From: CAZNQW01 sp964575225
Lineage (GTDB): Bacteria; Chloroflexota; Anaerolineae; JAAYZQ01
Assembly (NCBI GenBank): GCA_964575225.1
Contig: CAZNQW010000082.1
Coordinates: 1-15,348 of the forward strand
DNA: 15,348 nt
Direction: 5' to 3'
Each line of letters starts with the position of its first letter. Within the stretch, counting starts at the first letter, position 1. A model generated the notes under the pieces. The model saw only the letters and a list, made by a program, of their open reading frames with translations, was not told the DNA's origin and ran no database searches. The position numbers and the translations under genes are program-made. Positions 1 to 9,600 of this stretch are shown one piece after another.

Positions 1-2
1 CC

Positions 3-818
3 GAAATCAATACCAAGGCGCTGACCCACGTCGATCCGGCCCGCCAGGCCCGGGCGCAAGCCGCCCGACGTCCCATCCGCGAACGGTTCATGGAGCGGGC
101 CGCCAAAAAGGAACTCAAATGGTCCACCACCGCCTTTCCCACCCAGGCCTTTGCCCAGGATGCCGAGATGTCGCTCCACGAATTTGAGGATTTTGTCTAT
201 AGCGCCGCACTCCTCCACGAGCCGGACCCCATCGCTGCCTGGCGCGCCTTTGCCCAAGAGCAACAACGGCTGATCGACTGGCTATCTGGCAAGGAGCGGG
301 TGCGCCTGATCGCTCCCGATACCGACCTGACCCTTTCGGTAAAAGGTCGCACCTGGTTCAATTCGTGCGGACACGAAAACTTTCCCGATGGCGAAATCGC
401 CACCGGTCCCGTCGAGGACAGCGCCCAGGGCCATGTCCGCTTTACCTTTCCCGCCTGCAAAGCGGGCCGGGAGGTTGAAGACGTGCGCCTGTGGTTCGAA
501 AACGGCAAGCTCGTCCAGGCCACCGCCGCCAAGAACCAGGCCTATCTGGAAGCCATGATCGACACCGATCCAGGGGCGCGCTACCTGGGCGAGTTTGCTT
601 TTGGCACCAACCGGGGGATCCAGCGCTTTACCAAGAACATCCTGTTCGATGAAAAGATCGGCGGCACGGTCCACATGGCCCTGGGCAGCGGCTATGCCGA
701 GACCGGCAGTGTAAATCGCTCGGCGATCCATTGGGACATGATCTGCGATCTGCGCCAGGGTGGGCAGGTTTGGGTCGACGACGTGCTCTTTGTCCAGGAT
801 GGCCAGTTCATGATCTAG
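3..818 (+). CDS. M29 family metallo-aminopeptidase (aminopeptidase T/leucyl aminopeptidase), 5'-truncated by the window edge
   Basis: The frame is open from base 3 and ends at TAG 816-818, giving 271 visible residues. An internal ATG at 90 is not the start, because the upstream 29 codons read as good family sequence (EINTKALTHVDPARQ). M29 enzymes are cytoplasmic two-metal exopeptidases of roughly 370-410 residues, so about 100 N-terminal residues are probably outside the window. The metal and catalytic residues of the family are visible in order: Glu in the NFPDGE segment (codon 393), Glu in LGEFAFGTN (codon 591), Glu and His in LFDEKIGGTVHMALG (codons 651 and 672), and His and Asp in IHWDMICD (codons 729 and 735). 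It is therefore likely active, releasing N-terminal amino acids from peptides. It is separated from pbpC by 251 bases and is probably not part of that unit. Family assignment is firm; substrate preference cannot be read from sequence. Confidence 0.93.
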   Translation, partial: EINTKALTHVDPARQARAQAARRPIRERFMERAAKKELKWSTTAFPTQAFAQDAEMSLHEFEDFVYSAALLHEPDPIAAWRAFAQEQQRLIDWLSGKERVRLIAPDTDLTLSVKGRTWFNSCGHENFPDGEIATGPVEDSAQGHVRFTFPACKAGREVEDVRLWFENGKLVQATAAKNQAYLEAMIDTDPGARYLGEFAFGTNRGIQRFTKNILFDEKIGGTVHMALGSGYAETGSVNRSAIHWDMICDLRQGGQVWVDDVLFVQDGQFMI

Positions 819-1010
819 CCAACACCGCCTCTTTCAAAAGCACATTCCCCACATCCAACCTGGCTTACCTCTTGGACACAGGCACCCTGCTGGATGGCGC
901 GCCCGGATGTCGCGGCTTTGGGAACCAGTCCAAGGCCGACAACGTCCATAGATTGGAGGGAGCGTCGGTCTATCGTGGGCCGACCGTGGGGTTTGCATCT
1001 GTCGAGAATC

Positions 1011-1039
1011 ACGCATCCTGCATCAATCGAACGTACAAT
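1011..1039 (+). promoter_or_regulatory. Possible promoter of pbpC (-10 TACAAT only)
   Basis: The 251-base gap between the aminopeptidase stop and pbpC (819-1069) shows no gene and no obvious terminator. Its best promoter element is TACAAT at 1034-1039, 30 bases before the pbpC ATG, the same hexamer as in the much better promoter at 9964. No convincing -35 box lies 16-18 bases upstream (ACGCAT at 1011-1016 is poor), so this is a weak call. Confidence 0.3.
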
Positions 1040-1057
1040 AGGGGCATCACAAGCGGT

Positions 1058-1063
1058 AAGGAG
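1058..1063 (+). promoter_or_regulatory. Ribosome binding site that fixes the pbpC start
   Basis: AAGGAG lies six bases before the ATG at 1070. The same reading frame stays open upstream to an ATG at 731, but that extension overlaps the aminopeptidase and has no family similarity. This site and the immediately following basic-then-hydrophobic N-terminus place the start at 1070. Confidence 0.75.
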
Positions 1064-1069
1064 AGCCTG

Positions 1070-3595
1070 ATGCGAGTTTGTGTGGGGCGCCGCTGGGGAT
1101 GGATCATCCTGGCGGCCTTGTTCCTTGTCCTGTTGGCAACGGCCCTGGTCGTCTATTTTTGGCTACTAGCCGACCTGCCTGCCCTGGACGATCTCTACAG
1201 CTATACCGCAGCACCCAGCAGCAAGGTCTATGACCGCTATGGGCGGCTCCTCTTCGAGTTCCCTCCGCCGCACAGCGGTCGTCACTCGCCCGTCGCCCTG
1301 GACGAAATGCCCGAAGCGCTGCGACAGGCCCTCATCGCCACCGAGGACGCGACCTTTTACCAAAACCCCGGCGTCGATGGATGGGCCATTCTCCGCGCCG
1401 CGTGGATTAACGTGCGGGGCGGAGAGATCCTTTCCGGTGGCAGCACCCTGACCCAGCAACTGGCCCGGAACCTGCTCATGAGTCCCGACGAGCGGTATCA
1501 GCAAACGCTGACCCGCAAGCTGCGCGAAGCCATCCTGGCCTGGCGCATCTCCCGAAATTATTCCAAGGACCAGATCCTGGAACTCTACCTGAACGAGATC
1601 TACTTTGGCAATCTGGCCTATGGCGTGGAGGCAGCCGCCCAGGCCTACTTTGGCAAGAACGTCCGCGACCTGGATCTGGCGGAATGCGCCCTGTTGGCCG
1701 GCCTGCCCCAATCGCCGGTCTACTATAACCCCCTCGAGAACCTGGAGCAGGCCAAAGCCCGGCAGGCCGTGGTCCTGGATCTGATGGTCAGGCATGGCTA
1801 CTTGGAGCCCCGCGAGGCGCAACAGGCCAGGAACGAACCCCTCTATTTTGCCGCTGCGCCCATCGAGATCCACGCCCCCCACTTTGTGATGTACGTGCGA
1901 GCTCAGTTGGAGGAAAAACTGGGGCTGGCCCGGCTGGAACAAGGCGGGCTGGAGATCTATACCACCCTGGACCTGGACCTGAACGAAACGGCCCGCGACC
2001 TAGTCCGCCAACGGCTGACGCGGCTGGCCCAGTGCGACGGGCAGCGGACCGATTGCCCTCCTGGCGGCCACAACGTCCGTAACGCCGCCCTGGTGGCCCT
2101 GGACCCCTCGACCGGTGAGATCCTGGCCATGCTCGGCAGCCCCGACTATTTCTCGGCCGACATCAACGGGGCCGTGAACGGCACCACCTCTCTGCGTCAG
2201 CCGGGCTCTTCCATCAAGCCCATCACCTACGCCGCCGCCTTTGAAAAAGGCACCGTGACGCCGGCGACCATGATGCTCGACGTGCGCACCTCGTTCGTCA
2301 CCAAAGAGGGCAGCCCCTACGTGCCTCTGAACTACGATCTCTTGTTTCGCGGGCCGGTACGCCTGCGCGAAGCCCTGGCCTCGTCCTACAACTTGATCGC
2401 CGTCAAGGTTCTCGATACCATCGGCCCCGAGGCCATGACCAACCTGGCCCGGCGCATGGGCATCACCACCCTGGATGACCCCAATCGGTTGGGTCTGGCG
2501 GTGACTCTGGGGGGCGGCGAGGTCCGGCTGCTGGAGCTGACCACCGCCTATGCCTCCTTTGCCAACGGGGGCCTGGCCGTCGAACCTGTGGCCATTCTGC
2601 GCGTTCAAGACGCGGAGGGCCACGTCCTCATGGCCGCTCCCAGCCCGGCGATCCGCAAGGAACAGGGCCGCAAGCGCGTCCTCGACGAGCGGGTAGCTTA
2701 CCTCATCACCGATATCTTGAGCGACAACACCGCCCGCATTCCGGGCTTTGGCGAGACGAGTGTCCTGGCCCTCAGCCGGCCGGCAGCCGTCAAAACCGGG
2801 ACCACCACCGACTTTCGCGACAACTGGACTGTGGGCTACACGCCCCAGATGGTCGTCGGCGTGTGGGCGGGCAATGCCGACAACCAATCCATGCGCGAAA
2901 TTTCGGGGGTCAGCGGCGCGGCCCCCATCTGGCATGATTTCATGGAGACGGCCCTTCGCGGCCAACCCGCCCTCGCCTTCGCGCCTGCCGAGGGCCTGGT
3001 GAAGGTCGAGGTCTGTGCCCTGTCGGGATTGTTGCCGGAACCCGACTGCCCCCATCGCATCACCGAAGAGTTCCTGCCCGGTACCGAGCCGACGGCGACT
3101 TGCACAATGCACCAGCGCATCGCCCTGGATCGGGCCACCGGCCTGCGCGCCACAGACGACACGCCCCCCGAACGGGTGGTCGAACGGGTCTATACCATCC
3201 TCCCACCCGAAGCCCAACAGTGGGCCCGGGAAAATGGACTGCCAGAGCCGCCACCCCTTCTGGTGGCCCAGGCCGAACCTAAAGACCCCACAGACACCCG
3301 GGGGAATCGCGCATTGAGACTGAGCCAACCCGACGAGGGCGCCGTCTATCGCCTGGATCCCGGGTTGGCCCACGAGGCGCAACGCATCCAGGTATCGGCC
3401 CTGACCACCAGTAGCCCCCCTCTGGCCGAGTTGACGCTGGAAGTGGACGGCCAAGTGCTCGCCCGGTTTACCTCTCCGCCTTTTCAGACCTACTGGCAGT
3501 TGGAGGCCGGCCCTCACGTCTTTGTCGCCCGGGCGATGGACCACAGCGGCAACGAGTTTGTCAGCGAGCAGGTGCGGGTGCAGGTGCAGGAATAG
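1070..3595 (+). CDS. pbpC: Penicillin-binding protein 1C: bifunctional peptidoglycan glycosyltransferase/transpeptidase
   Basis: This 841-residue class A PBP polymerises and cross-links peptidoglycan outside the cytoplasmic membrane. A short basic N-terminus precedes one membrane anchor (about residues 9-33). The GT51 domain follows with E92-D93 in ATEDATFY, the GGSTLTQQLARN motif, RKLRE with E153, and ELYLNEIYFG around 171-179. The transpeptidase domain carries S380-S-I-K383, S439-Y-N441 and K575-T-G577, so both active sites look complete. A linker with Cys649, Cys660 and Cys678 leads to a beta-rich BiPBP_C domain (about 748-841), the hallmark of PBP1C over PBP1A. A further pair, Cys322 and Cys329, sits at the transpeptidase entrance; disulphides are possible outside the cell. 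E. coli PBP1C is about 770 residues. The alpha-2-macroglobulin gene follows after 77 bases, the partner expected from E. coli, which supports a wall-repair role. Confidence 0.95.
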   Translation: MRVCVGRRWGWIILAALFLVLLATALVVYFWLLADLPALDDLYSYTAAPSSKVYDRYGRLLFEFPPPHSGRHSPVALDEMPEALRQALIATEDATFYQNPGVDGWAILRAAWINVRGGEILSGGSTLTQQLARNLLMSPDERYQQTLTRKLREAILAWRISRNYSKDQILELYLNEIYFGNLAYGVEAAAQAYFGKNVRDLDLAECALLAGLPQSPVYYNPLENLEQAKARQAVVLDLMVRHGYLEPREAQQARNEPLYFAAAPIEIHAPHFVMYVRAQLEEKLGLARLEQGGLEIYTTLDLDLNETARDLVRQRLTRLAQCDGQRTDCPPGGHNVRNAALVALDPSTGEILAMLGSPDYFSADINGAVNGTTSLRQPGSSIKPITYAAAFEKGTVTPATMMLDVRTSFVTKEGSPYVPLNYDLLFRGPVRLREALASSYNLIAVKVLDTIGPEAMTNLARRMGITTLDDPNRLGLAVTLGGGEVRLLELTTAYASFANGGLAVEPVAILRVQDAEGHVLMAAPSPAIRKEQGRKRVLDERVAYLITDILSDNTARIPGFGETSVLALSRPAAVKTGTTTDFRDNWTVGYTPQMVVGVWAGNADNQSMREISGVSGAAPIWHDFMETALRGQPALAFAPAEGLVKVEVCALSGLLPEPDCPHRITEEFLPGTEPTATCTMHQRIALDRATGLRATDDTPPERVVERVYTILPPEAQQWARENGLPEPPPLLVAQAEPKDPTDTRGNRALRLSQPDEGAVYRLDPGLAHEAQRIQVSALTTSSPPLAELTLEVDGQVLARFTSPPFQTYWQLEAGPHVFVARAMDHSGNEFVSEQVRVQVQE

Positions 3596-3599
3596 CAAC

Positions 3600-3635
3600 C
3601 CTTGTCAACCGCCATCAGTAGCGGTTGGCCCAAGG
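3600..3635 (+). promoter_or_regulatory. Intercistronic hairpin between pbpC and the macroglobulin gene
   Basis: CAACCGC (3606-3612) and GCGGTTG (3621-3627) form a perfect 7-bp stem around an 8-base loop. After a small asymmetric bulge (T versus GCC), CCTTG (3600-3604) pairs with CAAGG (3631-3635). It starts five bases after the pbpC stop and has no U-run, so it is not a classical terminator. It could stabilise or process the dicistronic mRNA, or set the ratio of the two products. Structure is seen; function is inferred. Confidence 0.45.
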
Positions 3636-3659
3636 CGTATTCAGAATTTGGACGGAAGA

Positions 3660-3665
3660 GAAGGA
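3660..3665 (+). promoter_or_regulatory. Ribosome binding site that fixes the macroglobulin start
   Basis: GAAGGA sits seven bases before ATG 3673. The frame is open to an earlier ATG at 3625, but that would put 16 polar residues in front of a textbook lipoprotein signal peptide and overlap the intercistronic hairpin. The start at 3673 is therefore preferred. Confidence 0.65.
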
Positions 3666-3672
3666 TAGAACC

Positions 3673-6600
3673 ATGAACACAAACCGATCGACACAACGAA
3701 TTCTTTCCATTTTGGTGTTGGTGTCCCTGTTGATAGGCGCTTGCGTGCCTTTCAGCCCGGAAGCCTCTCCCATCGCCGGGGAGTCGCCCACACCCCTGGG
3801 GCCCACCCTACCACCGCCCCCCACCATGACGCCCATGCCCCTCCCGGCGCCGCGACTGCTGTATCGCACGCCTTTGCCGGGAGAGGAACTGGCCCTGGAC
3901 GCACCCATTACCCTGACCTTCGACCAGCCCATGGATCAGGCCAGCGTGGAAGCGGCGTGGGCCATTTCGCCCACCGTCGAGGGTAGCTTTGACTGGGTCG
4001 ACGATCGGTCTTGTCGTTTTATCCCGTCCCAGGAGTCGGGAGCAGGCCTGGAACGGGGCCAACGCTATGAGGTGACCATTGCCGAGACGGCCAAGAACAA
4101 TGAAGGCTTGGCCCTGGAAGAGCCCGCCGTCTTTGATTTCAGCACCGTCGGCTACCTGATCGTGAGCCAGGTGATGCCGACGCCCGATAGCGACGAACTG
4201 AACCCCGACACGACGGTGACGGTGGTCTTTAACCGCCCCGTCGTGCCCCTCACTGCCATCAGCAGCCAGGGTGAGCTGCCCGCGCCACTGACTTTTATGC
4301 CCCCCGTGCAGGGCAAGGGGGAGTGGCTCAATACGTCGATCTATCTCTTCCGCCCCGAGGAGGGATTCCTGCCCGCCACCCACTACAAGGCTCGCGTGGC
4401 ATCGGGCCTGGTGGATACGACCGGGGCCATTCTGGCAGAGGACTATGAATGGGAGTTCACCACCATCCAGCCCGCGATCCTGGAGGTCCGCCCGCCGAGT
4501 GGCTTCAAGTACGTGGGCCCCACCGACGTGATCAGTGTGACCTTTAATCAACCCATGGATCACGCTTCGGTCCAAACTCACTTTTCCCTTGAGGTGAACG
4601 AAGAGCCCGTCGCCGGTACGTTCCGGTGGGAGGGGGGCGGTAAACCGACCTCACCCGAAACGATGATCTTTGTGCCCGATGACCCTCTGCCCCGCGATGC
4701 CGAAGGCAGCGTCAAGGTCGAGGCTGACGTGCGCGCCCGCCAGGGCACCATGGGCACAACCAGCGCCAAGGCCTGGGAATTTTCCACGGTGAAACAGCCG
4801 GGGATCGTCAGCACCTCGCCGCGCAACGGACAGACAGGCGTGGAGGTGGGCAGCGGCTATCGCATCCTGTTTGCCAGTCCCATGGAAACCAAGGGCTTTA
4901 CGGACCATCTGACCATCAGTCCCCAGGTGACCAACGTCTATACCTACTGGTCGGAATATGATACAGATCTGCGCATCCAGTTCGACCAGGACCCAGCCAC
5001 ATCCTACGACATCACCATCGGAGCCGAGGCAGTGGACAAGTACGGCGGTAAGCTGGGGGAAGCCGAGCGCGTCCGGTTCACCACGGGCGACCTGGCCCCC
5101 TACGCGGCGCTCAACACCGATGGCCGGCTGGGCACGTTTAGCACCTACACCGATACGGTCCTGTATGCCACCCACCGCAACATCTCCCAGCTCGAGGTGA
5201 GCCTCTACCAGATGAGCCTTCAGAGCTTTAATCGCCTGAACAGCGATTGGGTGCTGTGGGAAAAGTTCACACCGGCCAAGGATACCCTGATCCGCCAGTG
5301 GACCCAAAAGGTACAAGGGCAAAAGAACAAGGCCGCCCTGGCTCGCCTGGAGCTGGTCGATGGACAGGGAAACGCTCTGCCCCCCGGCCTCTACTATGTG
5401 GAACTTCACGCGCCCGAAGTGAAAGGACTGCCCGGGGAGCAGCCTTCCCGCTACATGTTTGTCAAGTCGGGCCTGAACCTCACCCTGAAGCAGACTCGCA
5501 CAGAGGCGCTGGTTTGGGCCACCGATCTCTCCAGCGGACAGCCGGTGCCCAAGCTGCCCGTCACCCTATACACCGACCAAGACTCGGCGGTCGCCAAGGG
5601 CGCGACCGATGCCGATGGCCTGTTCCTGACCGAGGACCTTTCTCTGGACGATCTATGGCGCCCCTTCTTTGCCATGACCGGCGAGCCGGGTTCTCAGGAT
5701 TTTGGCATTGCCTACAATGGTTGGGACGAGGGTATCGGCCCCTGGAATTTCGAAATCTTTTCCGAGTTCTGGGGTTCCAAGTATCAGGGCTACCTGTACA
5801 CCGACCGGCCCATCTACCGACCCGGCCAAACGGTCTATTTCAAGGGCATCGTCCGCGCCGATGACGACGCGCGCTACAGCCTGCCTGACGAGATCAAATC
5901 GGTGGACGTGCGGGTGGGCGATCCCCAGGGTAACGAGCTCTACAAAGAAAACCTGGCTCTGAGCGACATGGGAACCCTCTTTGACGAGATGGTTCTGAGT
6001 GAAGAAGCCCCTCTGGGCACCTACTTTCTCGAAATCCAATACCCGGACCAAGATCTGTACGTCAGCACCAGCTTTCAGGTGGCCGAGTATCGAAAGCCCG
6101 AGTTCCAGATCTCGGTGACCACCGACCGGCCCGCCTACCGCAACGGCGATACCATCAAGGTGGCCGCCGAAGCCACCTACTACTTTGGAGGAGCGGTGGC
6201 CAATGCCGCCGTCCACTGGAGCGTCCTCAGCAGTGACTATTGGATGCAGTACGAATGTCCCAGAGGCCAAACCTGCCCCAACTACAGTTGGACCGACTAT
6301 GAGTGGGGCAGCTATGCCGACGAAGAGATGTACGGCAGCTATGGGCGCCTCATCGCCCAGGGCGATGCCGAGACGGACGAGCAAGGCCGCGTCACCTTCA
6401 AGGTGCCCGCCGACATCGCCCAGGAGATCCGAAGCAAACGGTTTACCATTGAAGCGACGGTGACCGACATCAACAACCAGAGCGCCAGCAGCCGCACCGA
6501 AGCCGTCGTCCACAAGGGTGAGTTCTATGTGGGCATCGCCCCGCGGGGCTATCTGACCGAGGTGGGCGAAGAAAAACAGGTGGACATCCTGACCGTCGAT

Positions 6601-9600
6601 TGGGATGGCAACCCAATGGCTGCCGGCAAACTCTCGGTCATCTTTATGGAACACGAGTGGTACAGCGCCCGCCGCCAGGCCGAAGACGGCCAGTTTTACT
6701 GGGATTGGGTGTCGCGCGACACGCCCGTGTACACCACCACAGTGACCACAGGCGCCGATGGAAAGGCCACGGCGGCCTTTACGCCCCAAAAGGCGGGTAG
6801 CTATCGAGTCCGCGCCATGGGCCGCGACCAGTACGAGAACGAAATCCGGGCCAGCGCCTACTTCTGGGTGTGGGGCGGCAGCGACTATGTCACCTGGCGC
6901 CGAGAAAGCAACAACCGCATCGAGCTCATCGCCGACAAGGACGAATACCAGGTGGGCGACATCGCCGAGATCCTCGTCCCGTCGCCCTACACCGGCACCG
7001 TCCAGGCGCTGGTGACGGTCGAACGGGGACACCTAATCGAGACGGAGGTGCGCGAGTTTGACAGCAACAGCGAGGTGTTGCGCGTGCCCATCACCGAGGA
7101 ACACGTGCCCAACGCCTTTGTCTCGGTAATCATCGTGCAGGGCGCCGAGCAAGCGCCCGACGGGTTGGCCACGTTCAAGATGGGCGTCGCCAAGTTGCCG
7201 GTGTCGGTCGAATCCAAAGAACTCGAAATCACCCTGACGCCCGACAAACCCATCGAGGGCGGGGAACACTATGGTCCCCGCCAGACGGCCACCTACGACG
7301 TGCTGGTGACAGATCGCGAAGGCCAACCGGTCGAGGCCGAACTCTCGCTGCGCTTGGCCGATCTGGCCGTGTTGGCCCTGGCCGACGAAGTCGGCCCTTC
7401 TTTGGTCGAGCAGTTCTGGCGAGAGCGGGGCCTGGGCGTCAAGACCAGTTCTTCCCTCGTCGTGGCTATGGAGGCCTTTAACCACGAGCTGGCTCCCGGC
7501 GCCAAAGGCGGCGGCGGCGCGGAAGGCGCCGATGGTCTGGTGCGCAGCCAATTCGCCGATACGGCCTTCTGGGATCCCGTGGTCCGCACCGACAAGGACG
7601 GCAAAGCCAAGGTCGAGGTCCAACTTCCCGACAACCTGACCACCTGGCGCATGCAGGCGCGGGGGATCACCGCCGACACTCGGGTGGGCCGCACCGATGT
7701 GGACGTGATCAGCGCCCTCGATCTGATGGTACGCCCGCTGCTGCCGCGCTTCTTTGTGGTGGGCGACCAGGCCGAGATCGCCACCATCATCCACAACAAC
7801 ACCGCCGATGCCCTGGCTGTGCAGGTGAACATCAGCGCTCAGGGGCTGACCCTGCAAGACCAGGCCAGTCAAACGGTCCAGGTGGCCGCCCACGACACAG
7901 CCAAGGTCACCTGGCCGGTGGAGGCGTTGTCGGGCGAGGAGACCAAGATACGGATGTGGGCCTCGGCCGGCGATCTGTACGACGGCCGCGAGGACACACT
8001 GCCGGTCTATCGCTATTCGACGCCCGAGGTGGTAGCCACCGCCGGGCAGATCCCGGAACCGGGGATGCGGCAGGAGATCGTCCAACTGCCCTCCGTCTAC
8101 GATCCCAAGCAGGGAGAGTTGACGGTCAAGGTCGATGGCTCGCTGACGGCGGCCACCCAGGACGCACTGAGCTACCTGGAACAGTATCCCTACGAATGCG
8201 TGGAGCAGACGGTCAGCCGCTTTCTGCCCAACGTGCTCACCTGGCAGGCATTGGACGAGATGGGCATCGAGCGACCAGAGCTGCGCCAAAAGCTGGCGCA
8301 GATGGTGGGCGTGGCGCTCCAAAAGATCTATAACCAGCAGCACTATGACGGCGGCTGGGGTTGGTGGGTGGGCGACAAAAGCGATACCTATCTGACCGCC
8401 TATGTGCTCCAGGGCATGGTCCAGGCCCACCGCGCCGGCTTTGTCGTCGACGAACGGGTCATGACCCGCGCCTATGAATTCCTGGGCAACGAGACCCCCT
8501 CAGTCGCCCGGGTGAACAGCCACTGGGAGGCCAATCGACTGGCCTATCAGCTTTACGTCCTGGCCGAGTATGCCCAAGCCTTTGACCAGGAAGGGAGCGG
8601 CCAACTGGGCATCGCCGTCCGGCTCTTTGACAAACGCCACCTGCTGAGCCAATACGGCCGGGCCACACTGGCCGTCGCCCTGAGCCTGCTGGAGCCCGAC
8701 GAACCGGATCGGGTGCATACCCTGCTGAGCGATCTGACCGGTAGCGCTATTCTCAGCGCCACCGGCGCCCACTGGGAAGAGGGCCAGCCCGACTATCGGA
8801 ACATGAATACCGACATCCGCACGACCGCCATCGTCCTGTGGGCTCAGGCTCGTCTGGAGCCGGACAACGACCTGCTGCCCAACACCGTCCGCTGGCTGAT
8901 GGCCATGCGCAAACAGGATTTCTGGGAATCCACCCAGACCACGGCCTGGTCGCTCATGGGGCTGGTCGAGTATATGCGAGCCAGCGGCGAACTCGAGGGT
9001 GATTTCAGCTATGCCCTCTATCTCAACGGTCAAGAATTGGCCAGCGGTGACGTCACCCAGGAGACCATCGACGAAAGCTATCAGCTTCAGGTCGAGATCG
9101 CCCGGTTGTTGGCCGACCAGGCCAACCGGCTGGTCATCGAGCGTCTGTCGCCCCAGGGCGAGCAGACGGGAGAAGGGCAGCTCTACTACAGCGCCCATCT
9201 CCGCTACTTTTTGCCCGCCGACCACGTCCAGGCGCTGAACCGGGGTATCATCGTCGCCCGCCAGTACAGCCCGGTGGACGAACCCAACCGGTACGTCGAT
9301 GCCGCCCAGGTCGGCGACGTGATCAAGGTCAAGCTGACCATCGTCGCCCCCACCGACCTCCACTACGTGGTGGTCGAAGACCCGCTGCCCGCCGGTTTTG
9401 AGGGGGTGGATCTCAGTCTCAAGACGACCAGCGTCGTCGGCGAGCAGCCCGAGCTGCACAACGTGACCGCTGAGGAACAGGATTCCTGGATGCGTTGGTA
9501 CGGGTGGGGTTGGTGGTGGTTCTCCCACTCGGAGATGCGGGACGAAAAGGTGTCCCTCTTTGCCCAGTACCTGCCACGCGGAACCTACGAGTACACCTAC

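Noticed and set aside
731..1069. In-frame upstream extension of pbpC from an ATG at 731, which would add 113 residues.
   Set aside because: It overlaps the last 88 bases of the aminopeptidase, its translation resembles no PBP, and the ATG at 1070 has AAGGAG at the right distance plus the expected basic/hydrophobic anchor.
2000..3598. Long open frame of 532 codons on the minus strand opposite pbpC.
   Set aside because: Its translation is Gly/His/Gln/Arg-rich and matches no family. It mirrors codon bias of the real gene. The same applies to minus-strand frames at 5653-7032, 7033-8430, 8500-9528 and 11667-12833.
3602..3607. TTGTCA as a -35 box for a separate macroglobulin promoter.
   Set aside because: No acceptable -10 hexamer lies 16-18 bases downstream, and the bases are better explained as part of the intercistronic hairpin.
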